From the NCBI RefSeq assembly GCF_036711975.1, contig NC_091966.1, positions 2,611,501-2,675,500 of the forward strand: a stretch of DNA of 64,000 bases, written 5' to 3'. A program made the position numbers and the translations under genes. The notes below the pieces were generated by a model. The model was not told the origin of the DNA and searched no databases. It saw only the letters and a list, made by a program, of their open reading frames with translations. This document shows, piece after piece, positions 1 to 15,000 of the stretch. Position 1 is the first letter of the stretch; the number at the start of each line of letters is the position of its first letter. The DNA comes from Onthophagus taurus (taxonomy: Eukaryota > Arthropoda > Insecta > Coleoptera > Scarabaeidae).

Positions 1-1
1 G

Positions 2-3000
2 GAAGAAAATTGGAAAAAGAAAATCGAACGAGGAGCTTACACAGAAAAGGTGCGCCAAAAATCTCGTTCGGTAGCTGATTTAATGGTTCTTACGCACGTG
101 GATTATTCGGAATCCGATTCAGAAACGCTCCCAAGCCTTACAGAGTTTAAAAATCAAAAATCCAAATTTAAAAACATGGATAACCCAGCTTTGAAGTTCG
201 GTAGCGAGGGTAATTTATTAAGCGTACACGACACGTTTCAGGAAGAGCTGCGAAAACTCCAAGACGAACGTAGAGATAGTTTACTCTTTGTACCTGATAA
301 GTATAGTTATTCAGACTCGAAATCCGGCGAATCGAGTAGCAGTCGTCAATTGGACAGTTTAGAAAACTCCCCAGTGAAAAAACTTCTCGTTGAACTTAAC
401 AGTCCGGCTGAAATTATTCCAGCCAAACAAGTATACAACGTCTTTAACGTATCCGTGAAGCACTTAAACAGTTTGGTGGACAATAAAGACGATCGAGTGA
501 ATTTACAAAAAAAGACTAGCTGTGATAGCCTTAAAGAATCAAAAGATAATAAGGACGTAATCCATATCAAAAACGGCATTTCCTGTGATAACGATCACAC
601 TAAAATCCCGTCCAATCTCGACTTAAAACCGAAATCGTTGGAAAATTTAAGCGACTTTCATGTAAAAATCGAAGTGTTAAGCGATCAAAGTTCGCCCGTT
701 GACGAAGAAATCGCATCGCAAGAAGAACTTGATCGCCCCGGAAGTAGCGATGATTACATCAAAGAAACCCGAAAATTAAACGTACCAAAATTATCAGAAT
801 TAATTCAACGAAATGATAATTTAAAACCGGACAGAGAAGATAAATTATTAACGAAATTTTCCGACAAAGATCTCATCGATAAAGATTCCGGATTGAACAC
901 TCCCGAAAATAGTGCGTCATTAGAAAAGCTTTACGATGACATTGAGGAGATTTTAGACGAGCCGTCTGTCTTAAAAAAATGTTCAAAGTGCGCGATAAGT
1001 TTTGAAGATAACGATGTTTACACCGGATCGTTCGATTCTGATAAATCAAACGATTTGAAGGTCGATTTACATAAAGATTTATGCTTATTAAAGGAGGAAA
1101 TTAAAGTTTCTTCGAGCGAAGGAAGCGGATGCGAGGAAGATTCCGGCACGGGGACGAGTTCCAAAGAAACCCAATCGATCGATGACAACCTAAGTGCCAA
1201 AAGCTTAGAGGATACCCTCGACACGATTAATAACGATTATTGTTTGAGACGATCGAAAATAATTTGCGAAAGCTTTTTAGCGAACGAAAAATCGAATTAT
1301 TCCCCAACAGACGAATACAGAGAGATTTGTTTCGAGACTAACACAAAATTTAAAGAGGATGTTACTAAAGATGTGCATCAAATTATTTCGGCGCATTTAA
1401 TCCCCGATTTATTAACCGATTTACCCGACGTCGATAAACACTTATTAAATAAGGAGAAAAAATTAGAAACGTTAAGCGAATATTTACTAAAACCATTAAT
1501 TCATATTAATTTAGACACGAAATCGCCCAATAATCTTAATTTAACAAAAACATCTCTCATTTTACCAATTATTAAATCAAATTCCCCCAATGATAAAGAA
1601 TCAGAATCGGAATCTGATAGCGTGGAAAGCGTCGCTGAGTTTCTTTCCCCCGAAATTAGCCAAGCCAGCGATTTCAAAACCATATCGGAATGTTCGATTG
1701 AAAATAACGCATCACAAGCTTTAGCTGTGGATAATTCAGTACCAAATACGATGTTAGATGTTTCTTCAGATGAAATGAAAACTTTGGAGGAGGGGGATTC
1801 CTCAAAAACGCTTGGAGGTGATAGCGACGCCGATTTAAACGTTGAAGAATTTGTCGATTGCCAAACAGAAATTAATGAAGATACGAAATTAACTCAGGAG
1901 AAGCAAAGAGATATTTTAAGAAAAACCAAAGAATTTTTGTGTCAAGAATTGGTGTTTTATGATAAAGATGTTACACATATCAAAGAAAACGTTAAATGGG
2001 ACGATCAAAATGTTGAAAATGAAATAAGCGACGATTTGAATGAAGTACAAAATTTTATTGGGATTGAAACTAAGTTAAAAGAAGAAATTGATGAGATCTC
2101 AAATGAGTTACTTACACAAAACTGTGATAAACAAAACGATGAAGTGAATAAAAATTTTGTTATTACAAGTTGCGAAAATACTAAATCTAATTGTGTTGAT
2201 ACCAAAAATAAAAATGAAAACGATAAAGAAGAAATAAAAGAAGTTGAAATAATAAATGAGTCATTAGTTGAAAAAATAGAGACTAATGATTCAATAAACC
2301 TTGATGGAAATGATATTGAAAGCTGTGATACTAAAATGGGAGATGTAGAACAAAATGATTCATCACTAAACGTTTCAATCGAAAGAAATCCAAATAATGA
2401 AAATAACGATGAATCATTTATAAATTCTAATAAAACATATCAATTCGATGTACAAGATACATCATCTCATATTGTTAAAGATGAATCTGAAAAAAATGTA
2501 TTAAAACAAATTAGTACGGTCGATGTGGAAGAAATTATAATCGAAATAATAAATAAAGTACAAGATATCTCTTCATTAAACAATATTAATGAAACATCAC
2601 CACAAAATAATAAATCACTTCAAGAAGAAAATGAAAACACAAAACAAATTAATTTTGATTTAACCAAAGAAGAATTAAATTTCAATGAAACGATTGTAAA
2701 TAAAACAAAAGATTTTTTAAATAATGAAATTAAATCGTATATTGAAACTCCCCAAGAACGATTAAAAGTCCAATTTGATTTGAGTGATTCCCAAGAAGAA
2801 ATAGCACCAAGTTCTTTAACTCATTTTCAAGGATTTTCAAGTACGCCATATTCAAAAAAGCGAAAACCTTTAGAATCAACAATACTGGATAATGACGATT
2901 ACTCCATCGATTTTTATTCGACGAGTATCAAAGAAACCGGATCAATTAAAGGGGAAGATTTGAAATTTTCATCAAATTTTATACAAGAACCGCGTGAAAC

Positions 3001-6000
3001 GAATAATAGCGATTTGTATTCTTTGGAAACGTGGGATAATTTTTTGGGGAAAAGTTTTGATGAACAAGAGAATGATATTGATTTTATTACTTTTAATCAA
3101 GAACCGCATAGTCTGTTGTTTTTGGAAAATAATAATGAGGGGCTTGATGAGAAATTGGATAAAAAGAATAATTTGCAAGTTAGTCATGTTCTTAATGAAA
3201 CTTATGTACCTGATACCAAAAACGAAGACCAAACTTTTAATAAAGATGTTCCATTAAATAAAACATACGATGAAAGTAAAATTGGAGATGGTACTTTTGT
3301 TGTAAATAATGATACTTTTGTTAAAGATGGTAATGGAACTTTTATTAAAGAAGAAACGGAAAGTGAAATGATTAAACCCAGTACAAGTAGTAAGTATTTT
3401 TTTTTAAATATTAGTAGAGAACTTAAATACCAGGAATTTTATATAACTTGCAATATATGAATGTAGTAACCATACATACGAAATTACTATGAACTGACAC
3501 TGTTCCATATAAAATGTAACATATAGTTCATTTTTTTTCTATAACATCTGTCAAATTGTTGTAAAGTTGGCAAAACTAACAGGGAGTTTTGTTATATGAT
3601 GTTTCGAAATAAATGTCACACTGACGTTTAATCTTTCGTTATTCAAAAGAAAACGTGCATAAAAAAATGTTGTGGGGTGTGTATTTGGCATTTATTTACC
3701 TACAAAAAGTGTTTTGTTCTATTTAATTACTATGTAGCACCTTTTTACAATAAATATGTACTTGGTTAAAATTGTATTTATCTAAAAATTTATTAGTATT
3801 TTAACCTCAATTATTTAGTTACTGAAAATGTTACTAAAAATCAGGAAAACAACATAAATTTTATAAGGGTCCTAGATAATACCAACAGAAACCCTAAAAA
3901 ATTTACATTGACAAGTATTATAGAAAAAAAAACGAACTATAGCTTAATAGTACAGGCATTAGGTAGTTTTACAAAAGAAAAATTTTGCTTGGAAAAGGTG
4001 ACGTCCTTAAGATAATCCTGAGTTTTCAGCCGTCTTAAAAGACGCATGGCTAAACCCTAAACTTTCTAGTTCTAGGTCTAGTGTTAGTTCTAGTTTTACA
4101 CTAGCACTGTTACTATGTAGAACTAACACTATACCCAGAACTAGAATCATTTGGGTTTAGCCACACATCTCTAAAGACGGCTAAACCCGAATGATTCTAG
4201 TTCTAGGTATAATGTTAGTTCTAGTTTTACACTTGCACTGTCACTAGAACTACCGCTAGACCTAGAACTAGAAACATTCGGATTTAGTCATACGTCTCTT
4301 AAGACAGCTAAACCCAAACAATTCTAGTTTTACTATATAATTTAATATACATACTTTTCTTAATACCTTTTAACTACTTCAATAGAAATACATATACAAT
4401 AATCTAGCGCTGAATAACAATTAAATCTAGAACTAACACCATACCTAGAACTAGAGTCATTTGGGTTTAGCCGCACGTCTCTAAAGACGGCTAAACCCGA
4501 ATGATTCTAGTTCTAGGTATAGAGTTTTACACTTGCACTGTCAAGAGAACTAACGCTAGATCTAGAACTATAAACATTCGGATTTAGCCATACGTCTCTA
4601 AAGACGGCTAAACCCGAATGATTCTAGTTCTAGGTATAGTGTTAGTTCTAGTTTTACAATTGCACTGTCACTAGAACTAACGCTATACAGGATGTACTAT
4701 ACAGGGTGTACTATACAGCTGTGTCAAATGTCTGGAATATAGACAATAACTTCGCCATTTGTGGTTTTAAAGAAAAATGCTTCAAATACAAGTTTCTTTA
4801 TTAATCGTGGCGCATTTTTTTGCGATATTTGCTTGTTTGTATTGTTTTTTGTTTCGTTGCTATGGCAACCAACATTGTTATTTTAAATGGGATGCATATA
4901 TTTTTTTTGCATACTTTGATAGAGGATAAGTCCCTCTGTGCGATGAACATATCAAATCATATGGTTGTATAAGAAAAAAATCAAGAAAAAATGCGTTTTT
5001 TGAAAGTCTTAAATCAGCTAATTACAATCAAAGTAGGCACCGAAGACAATTTAAATGTAAAAAAAATTACAGTTTAACAGTTATGAATAATTAATAATAC
5101 ATGGTCATTGGTAGCTGTCTTTGGCCATCAACTTTTTGGAAGGTTTTTAACACTTCCGGTGTTAAAGAATTTTTTAAATATTTTCGATACTGTGGATTGT
5201 GTAATCCTGGTAAATATTATTGAACAGTGTACAAACTTCACTTTGAGTGCGTTTTCTATCACCGCACCCATACATTATTAATATTTGAATTTTTTGTAAA
5301 CTATCATTTTTTTGACATTTAAAGCTGTCAACGGCGTTATTTCGGGGCCTACTTTGATTATAATTTGCTGATTTAATATTTTCAGAGAATGCATTTTTTC
5401 TCGATTTTTTCTAATACAACCATATGATTTGATATGTTCATCGCGTAGAGGGATTTATCCTCTATTAAAATGTGCAAAAAAACATATGCATCCCATTTAA
5501 AACAACAATGTTGGTTGCCATAGCATCGAAACAAAGAACAATGTAAACAAGCAAGTATCACGAAAAAATGCGCCACAATTAATAAAGAATTTTTTGTTTA
5601 AAACATTTTTCTTTAAAACAGCAAATGGCGAAGTTATTGGCTATATTCCAGACATTTGACATAATGTAACATAAGTACTTTTCTAATACGTATGTTAAAC
5701 TTTTCAACTACTTCAATAAAAATACACAACAATCTAGCGCTGAAAACGATTAAAACTAGAACTAACACTAGAACTAGAACTAGAAAGTTTCGGGTTTAGT
5801 CGTGCGTCTTCAAACGTCAAATTATATTGATATGTTGCATTTTATGTGGGACAAAATAAGTAGGTACGCCCTGATTTCTATGGAAATATATTTGTGTATA
5901 TTGCATCTTAAGTGAAATTCACTGTATAGTATAAATAGTAGTCAATTAAGAAAATTTTAACTTTTGTAATTTTGAAAATATTGCCAAAACCAAGTAGATA

Positions 6001-9000
6001 TAAATGATAAGTATTTAATGTGTTAATAATACTCTAAATCATATTTTTATATTTGGATTCATTTCTGTTTGGGATTTCAATATATTTGGTTACATTTATT
6101 ATTCGATAATATCCACAGTAGTTATTACATGTCGTCATTATTTAAGATAAAATTATAAAAAAGCGACAGTGTTCATTTGGCAACTCTTACACCTCAACAT
6201 GTTTCTCCTGAATTTGAAACCTAACACATCTGTGATAAAATCGAGAGCTCTATTCAATTCAATTAAAGTTTATGTATTAATATTACAAAGTTCTTTTTCT
6301 TACTTTAAGACATCTGTCTTGTTTCTTAATAAATCATAGTGTATGCTGAGAAGTTGATTTCGCCCTTTCATACCATGTATGTCTCTTTCGTATAGGAAGT
6401 CTTCTGCGAATTCTTTGATTATCCTTGATAGTCTTGTTGAGGCACATTATGTCCCTCACGTAACCTGATATCAAAGCTTCTTTCGTCCTTGGTGGTTCCT
6501 TCTGTTAGTAATATTGACGCCAAATAATATTTAAAACTCTTTTCACGTCAATTATTATTTTCTCCATAATCAAGTTGAAAAGTGCAAGGCTTAGACTGTT
6601 TCTTTGTCTTATACTGGTTTTTATAAGTAGTCTGCAAGTCACTCCTTCCTCTGTTCTTATTTTTATCAAGTTATTGGTGTTCAGCTTTTTTCAATTGTTA
6701 CTGTTGTTCTTCTATCTTTCCTGCTCCTCACATATTCCTGAAACAAATATTTCTTCTTCGAGAATCTTTGCAAATAGATGTCTTTAGATTGTCGCTGAGG
6801 CACAACAATATGTTATTCAATTTTTGTCAGGGTTGGGTTGATACCAACTTAATAAATTACCCAAATATTCTTAGTTCTCAGTCAAACAGAGGCGCTATAC
6901 TTGATACCAAATCTTTTCAATCTTGATAACTATATCCTCTTTATAGAAGATTTATCACTAGAGACACTTTATCACAAGATCTATCATAGCTTGAGAAGGC
7001 TATTTACTGCTGGTAGAAGACTAGTATTGTTAATGGAAAACTAGAAACTGTTTGCAAAAGGTTAGAGATTACTGCCAACAGTCTAGATACTGCAAATGAA
7101 ATACTATATCCCCTTTATAGAAGACTAGTCACTAAATACAGGTTGCAGAAAGCTATATACTGCTGGTAGAAGACTAGATACTGTTAATTAAAGCTCAGAA
7201 GCTGCTTGCCAAAGACTTGAGATTACTGCTAAAAGTCTAGATACTGCAAATGGAATACTATATTCTCTACATGGAAGTCTAGTCACTAGATACAGCTTGT
7301 AGAAGACTATTGTAGTTTGCTGAATTTTTGCAGTTGTTCTCTACCTTATTACTCTATTCCATAATTATTTTTTAATCACTGATTTCTTGCTACTTGCGCA
7401 AATGTAATATTTTGCTGTACTCTCAATTTAAGTCAACCATTATTAACTACTTCGGTATTGAACAAAGTCCTGTATCTAATTGAATATTATTCCCAGTGTT
7501 GTATTCTGCGCATTTTACACATCTAGAACATCTTTGGCAAAAATTCTTCTTATGTCCATAGTTTTCATTAAACTTTCCACTTTTCAATTCACCAGACCAA
7601 CACTTTATGAACATAGGTGATAATTTACTTTACATTAACAAGCCTTTTTGGAAAATGAATTGGTGAAATTCTTGAGACATTCTTTTATATGCATCAAAAA
7701 TAATTAATAACAATCTATTTTAATATCTTTTTTTTTTTAATTTAGCTGGTTGGGAATCCGGTGGCGGTTGGTTTTTACACCCTCAAAGTAATTCTGAAGA
7801 ATTATCAGGTCAAATCGCCGTTCAAGCTGATAGTTACGTTGGATTTAGTATGGACGATGAAATTATGGCTGCAATTCGTAACGAATTATTAAATAAACTC
7901 CCACACGCCCAAAGAGCTTCTTCCGAACAAATTGAAGAACGCGAAGAACTCGAACCGGCCGAGAAAAACGAAGTTTTTATTCGTTACAACGTCTATAACA
8001 CCCCATTATCACCAATCCCAGAAGAAAGTTATATCGATAGTGACGATGATTCTCCAATTTTTACAAATAAAAGGTAAACATTTTCGTTTTTAGTTGATTT
8101 AAAAATAATAAAAATCATTTCTAGAAATGAAGAAAGTGATGATGATAGTTGTGATTGGTCAATAGAAGATAATATCTCTTCGAATATCCACACAGAAATT
8201 AATTCGCCAAAACCAGAAAGTTCGATGATAAGTAGTCCTGCTAAAATACCGAATCACCGTCACACTCCAAGCCTAGATTCTTGTTGTTCAAATGACACTT
8301 TATTTAACGTGGAAGATTTAAACTTAACGATTGAACCCGATCGGATTTTCGAAACTATTCCAGACGAAGATGAAAGCTCCAAAGAATCCAAAGAAAGTAA
8401 ATATAGCGATTGTAAAGCAGAAATTGAAGATAACACTTTAATCGATGATCAAATAGAAAAAGAACAAATTCCAAAAATAAATGTTAACGATTACATAACC
8501 GACTTTTTAAATAACGAACGATACAATCAACTAAATAGTTGTATTGAATTAATCGATTTAAGAAGTGAAAACGACGAACGTTCTTCCTCATCCGATAAAT
8601 TTTTAACTGTCAGCGATAACACGTTGAGTTTCGGCCAAAACATAGCACCATTAAATTCGCCTGAAGACCGCCAATGGAAAGATTTACAAGCATCGTTTAG
8701 GAATTGCGACGAAACACCCGAACATCCAAAAACTTATTTATCACCAATTGAAAACCCAGACTATGACATCATTGATGAAAAATGTACAAACTTTGAATTA
8801 GTTACCGATTTAGACGATCCAGAATTAGATAATATAGAATGTCACATTTCTGATGAAGACATCGACAAAGTATTACAAGAAGAAAACGAATTAATCCCCG
8901 AAAATAAGGAAGAAACAAGTAGGAATATACCAGTTGCAGATAACTTATCAATCAATTTAGATAAAGAGAACATTTCGAGTAGCCGGACAGAAGATAACGC

Positions 9001-12000
9001 GTCTATTATCTATGTGAACACTGCGTCTAAACTAGAGGAAGGTGAAGGTAACAGTTTAAATGCAGATTCCGATCGAACGCCAAGTGATGTAACGGATTAC
9101 GACGGAATTAATAAAAACGAAGATTCCCCCGAATACGTTTACGTTGAGAAACACGAGGATAATCACGAATACGAAAACGGTTGGATTGCCGATACTATTT
9201 ACGCTAATATGCCAGCTGATAGAGCTAAAGAATTGGATTATGTTATCGCGGAAGAAAACAAAAAGAAAGCGGAAGAGAAAATTGAGGATTTATATGGTCC
9301 TTTAGCGGATATACGATTCTCTGGACCGGGGTTAGCCAATTTACAAATGATGTCGACGTCGTTTAGTGAAAGTAATGAAGTTGGTGATGAACAGGATTGG
9401 GATAGTGGTTCGGACACAAGATCTAGTTCAAGTGGAGAATTTATTTGGAGGGTAAGTCGAGGATTAAAATTTAATTAGTGGTTTTCGGTGTCTTTGTGTT
9501 CGTTTTTTTTTGTTTACTTATTATATGTTACTAATATTAATTGTGTATAGGAAGGGGAACATGAGGCTTCTTTGAAGGCTCTTGATGCAGCCCCACAATC
9601 AGAGGTAAGAAATTTATTACTAACCAAAAATATATTTACTACTTTATAGTCTCGGGTTATTCAGAATTAGCGCGATAATTTTATGTATTTTAAGTATGTT
9701 TTGATAACAATAAGTAAAAAAACTTTATGGTTTTAATTTGTTATCACCATAAATAGATCAATAAAACTTGGAGTTATTATACATATTTAATTTTGCTTCA
9801 CTAGTTTTGATTTCATGAGAAAATATTTTACTGAATTTCTGGTTGGAAAAGGATATTTTACTGGATGTAACAAGAACTTTGCAGAAATTGGCTTTTTGTG
9901 TGGATCCAGTCCATCAACTGGATTGAACGGGATTTAAGTGCTAGATTAGTGCATATAATTAAGAATCCAGTAGGAAATTTTCTTGGATCTAGAAACTCAG
10001 AAATTTAATCCAAAACCTAAATTGGATAAGATTTTCTACTGGATGTAAACAAATATCTGAAAAACTACAGAACTAACTGGATTGAGCAGGATTTTAATAC
10101 TAATTGGTGAATTTATAAAAGATTTTTGGCCATTAACTTAATTGGGTTGGAACATATCACTGCAACAACGAATCCAGTAAGATATCGAATCCAATTTTAT
10201 TAAATCAATTTTAAATCTATTAGCAATCAAAATCGCAGCATAAAAAGTCAAAGACGGCTTATTTCGTCAAAGTCGACTTGTTTCGATTAAAATAGAAAAA
10301 CTTAGGTTAAGAAAAAAATCGGCAGCCATTTTGATTTTTTTAAGCTAAAATTACCGAAAATCAATACTTTTGATGATATATTCTTAATAAGGGCGAAAAA
10401 TGATGAAATTTGATACCAAACTCGATATGTTTTTAATAAAAAATTAGATTGTGTTAAAAAAATTAGTGGCCATTTTGATCTTTTTAATCTAAAATTATTT
10501 AAAATAAATACTTTTGATGATACGCTCTTAATAAGGGCGAAAAATGATGAAATTTGATACCAAACTCGATATGTTTTCAATAAAAAATAAAAACAATTAG
10601 GTTATGTTAATAAAATTAGGGGCCATTTTGACTTTTTTAATCTAAAGTTAACAAAAACAAATACTTTTAATAACATGTTCTTAAAAAAGATAAAGAATGA
10701 TGAAATTTGATACCAAACTCTATATGTTTTTAATAAAAAATAAAAACAATTAGGTTATGTTAAAAAAGTTAGTGGCCATTTTGATTTTTTTAATCTAAAA
10801 TTAACAAAAATAAATACTTTTAATGACATGTTCTTAAAAAAAATAAAGAATGATGAAATTTGATACCAAACTCAATATGTTTTCAATAAAAAATAAAAAA
10901 ATATTAGGTTATGTTAAAAAAATTAGTGGCCATTTTGATTTTTTTAATCTAAAATTATTAAAAATAAATACTTTTGATGATACGCTCTTAATAAGGGCGA
11001 AAAATGATGAAATTTGATACCAAACTCGATATGTTTTTAATAAAAAATTAGATTGTGTTAAAAAAATTAGTGGCCATTTTGATCTTTTAATCTAAAATTA
11101 TTTAAAATAAATACTTTTGATGATACGCTCTTAATAAGGGCGAAAAATGATGAAATTTGATACCAAACTCGATATGTTTTCAATAAAAAATAAAAACAAT
11201 TAGGTTATGTTAATAAAATTAGGGGCCATTTTGACTTTTTTAATCTAAAGTTAACAAAAACAAATACTTTTAATAACATGTTCTTAAAAAAGATAAAGAA
11301 TGATGAAATTTGATACCAAACTCTATATGTTTTTAATAAAAAATAAAAACAATTAGGTTATGTTAAAAAAGTTAGTGGCCATTTTGATTTTTAATTTATT
11401 TTTGTATTAATAACATGTTCTTAAAAAAGATAAAGAATGATGAAATTTGATACCAAACTCTATATGTTTTTAAAAAAAAATAAAAACAATTAGGTTATGT
11501 TAAAAAAGTTAGTGGCCATTTTGATTTTTTTAATCTAAAATTAACAAAAATAAATACTTTTAATGACATGTTCTTAAAAAAAATAAAGAATGATGAAATT
11601 TGATACCAAACTCAATATGTTTTCAATAAAAAATAAAAAAATATTAGGTTATGTTAAAAAAATTAGTGGCCATTTTGATTTTTTTAATCTAAAATTATTA
11701 AAAATAAATACTTTTGATGATACGCTCTTAATAAGGGCGAAAAATGATGAAATTTGATACCAAACTCCATATGTTTTCAATAAAAAATAAAAACAATTAG
11801 GTTATGTTAATGAAATTAGGGGCCATTTTGATTTTTTTAATCTAACATTAACAAAAATAAATACTTTTAATGACATGTTCTTAAAAAACATAAAAAATGA
11901 TGAAATTTGATACCAAACCCAATATGTTTTTAATAAAAAATAAAAAAAATTAGGTTATGTTAAAAAAAATTAGTGGCCATTTTGATTTTTTAATCTAAAA

Positions 12001-15000
12001 TTAACAAAAATAAATACTTTTAATGAGATATTCTTAAAAAAACATAAAAAATGATGAAATTTGATACCAAACTCAATATGTTTTCAATAAAAAATAAAAA
12101 CAATTAGGTTAGGTTAATAAAATTAGTGGCCATTTTCATTTTATTAATCTAAAATTAACAAAAATAAATACTTTTAATGACATGTTCTTAAAAAAAGATA
12201 AAAAATGATTAAATTTGATACCAAACTCAACATTTTTTCAATAAAAAATAAAAATAATTAGGTTATGTCAATAAAATTAGTGGCCATTTTGATTTTTTTA
12301 ATCTAAAATTAACAAAAATAAATACTTTTAATGACATGTTCTTAAAAATGATGAAATTTGATACCAAACTCAATATGTTTTTAATAAAAAATAAAAAAAA
12401 TTAGGTTATGTTAAAAAAAATTAGTGGCCATTTTGATTTTTTTAATCTAAAATTAACAAAAATAAATACTTTTAATGAGATATTCTTAAAAAAACATAAA
12501 AGATTATGAAATTTGATACCAAACTCAATATGTTTTCAATAAAAAATAAAAACAATTAGGTTAGGTTAATAAAATTAGTGGCCATTTTGATTTTTTTAAT
12601 CTAAAATTATCCAAAAATAAATACTTTTAATGACATGTTCTTAAAAAAGATAAAAAATGATGAAATTTGACACCAAACCCAATATGTTTCCAATAAAAAA
12701 TAAAAACAATTAGGTTATGTTAAAAAAATCAGTGGCCATGTTGGATTGTTTTGGTTGAAATTATCTCAAAAACCATCAAACATAAATAGGTCATGTTTGG
12801 TATCATTTTAACGCAAATTTTATGAAAGATTGAAATTTTCAGCCAAAGTTAAAATATTTTCGAAAAAAATTTACAAAATTTGAAGTGTATCAAATGAAAT
12901 CGCGGCCATTTTGCTTTTGTTAATCAAAAAATCAACATAGAGTTTATAATTTAAAATTAAACTCCACAATTTTTCGATTAAGCTCTTATAAAGTTAGGTT
13001 CAAAAAAAAATTGGCAGCCATTTTAAATTTTATTAACTAAAAATTATCAAAAATAAATACTTTTAATGGTTCTTAAAAAAGATTAAAAATGATGAAATTT
13101 AATACCAAACTCAATATATTTTCAATAAGAAATAAAAACAATTAGGTTAGGTATGTTAAAAACATCAGTAGCCATTTTGAATTGTTTTGGTTAAAACTAT
13201 CTTAAGAACTATCAAACATACCGGGAATTTCATATAACTCACAATATATGAATGCAGTAACCATAGTTACAAGACTACTATGCACTTGCACTGTCCCACA
13301 TAAAATGCAACATAGCTTAATAGTACAGGTATTGGGTAGTTTTGCAAAGAAAAAGTTTTGCTTGGAAAAAGGTAACATTCTTATGACAATCTTGAGTTTT
13401 CGGCCACCTTAAGATACGCACGGCTAAACCCAAATGATTCTAATTCTAGTTTTGTATTAGTTCTAGTGATAGTGTTAGTGCAATACTAGAACTAACACTA
13501 GACCGAGAACTACAAACATTCGGGTTTAGCCGCACGTCTCTCAAGATGGCTAAACCCAAATCATTCTAGTTCTAGGTCTTGTGTTACTTCTAGTGATAGT
13601 GCTAGTGCAAAACTAGAACTAGCACTGGACCGAGAACTAGAAACATTGGGATTTAGCTGCACGTCTCTCAAGACGGCTAAACCCGAATGATTCTAGTTCT
13701 CGGTCTTGTGTTAGTTCTAGTGATAGTGCCAGTGTAAAACTAGAACTAACACTAGACCTAGAACTAAAAAGTTTCGGGTTTAGCCGTGCGTCTTCAGACG
13801 CACGGCTAATCCCGAACGTTTCTAATTCTAGGTCTAGTGTTAGTTCTAGTTTTAGTTCCATATATATATGTAACATAGTGATGTCCAGTGCTAACTAGTG
13901 CTATCTAGCACTGTCATTAGAACTAACACTAGACCTAGAACTAGAAACATTTGGGTTTAACCGCACGTTTCTCAAGACGGCTAAACCCAAATCATTCTAG
14001 TTCTAGGTCTTGTGTTAGTTCTAGTTATAGTGCTAGTGCAAAACTAGAACTAACACTAGACCGAGAACTAGAAACATTCGAGTTTAGCCGCACGTCTCTC
14101 AAGACGACTAAACCCGAATGATTCTAGTTCTAGATCTTGTGTTAGTTCTAGTGATAGTGCAAAACTAGAACTAACACTAGACCGAGAACTAGAAAGTATC
14201 GACTTTAGCTGTGCGTCTTCAGATGGCTAAATGGAATGTTTCTAGTTCTAGGTCATAGTTAGTTCTAGTGCTAAGTGTTAGTCTAGTTTTATTTGTTATT
14301 CAGCGCTAGATTGTTGTATACTTCTATTGAGCTATAACAGACACTGTGTTCCCCCCCGTATTGATCCGTTATATCGAGGTTTTACTGTAATGTCAAATTA
14401 TATTGACATGTTGCATTTTATATGGGACAAAGTATTTTATGTGTAAGTATATTTTTGTATATTGCATCTTAAGTGAATTTCACTGTAAATAAGTCATGTT
14501 TGGTATCATTTTAAAGAAAATATCTTACCGAAAACAAAACTCTTTAAAAGTTGACAAAAAATTGCAAGTATTTTTAATTAAAAATGCGCCTTCGAACAAT
14601 TCTGAATCACCCTGTATTACTATAATTAATACTAAAAGATTATTAATAAGTGTCAAAAGTTCAACTAAAATTTTTCTTTTAACTTAACTCACCAAATGTG
14701 CTTATAACTGCTAATCTATCAAAAACAAACCTCTCCTTACTTATTTTATGTTTTAACTTACACAACTGATAATAAACCGCAATAGAATGCACCAATTAAC
14801 TATTAATTATTAGATAATGTTATGATTATTTTTTCAATACTATTTCAAATTTTCTAAATAAATAATTTGCATACAGAACGCGCAAGAGTCGCTTCCTATG
14901 GAAGATATCCAAGAAGAAAACGAATTAAGCAGTAGTGATAGTGACTGTGAAGGCGAATGTCCCGAATTCGTACCTTCAGCATGGGATAAATACGCGATTC

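Noticed and set aside
346-3257. Several open frames on the minus strand and in other plus frames within the first exon of the LMTK-like gene
   Set aside because: They overlap a 1129-codon frame with clear protein composition and correct splice phase; they are shadows.
10302-10580. 92-codon minus-strand ORF with an internal repeat
   Set aside because: It is two copies of the array A satellite read in an open frame.
12100-13150. TTAGGTTAGG strings that resemble insect telomere repeats
   Set aside because: Only one or two TTAGG units occur, as part of array A monomers; there is no long (TTAGG)n tract.
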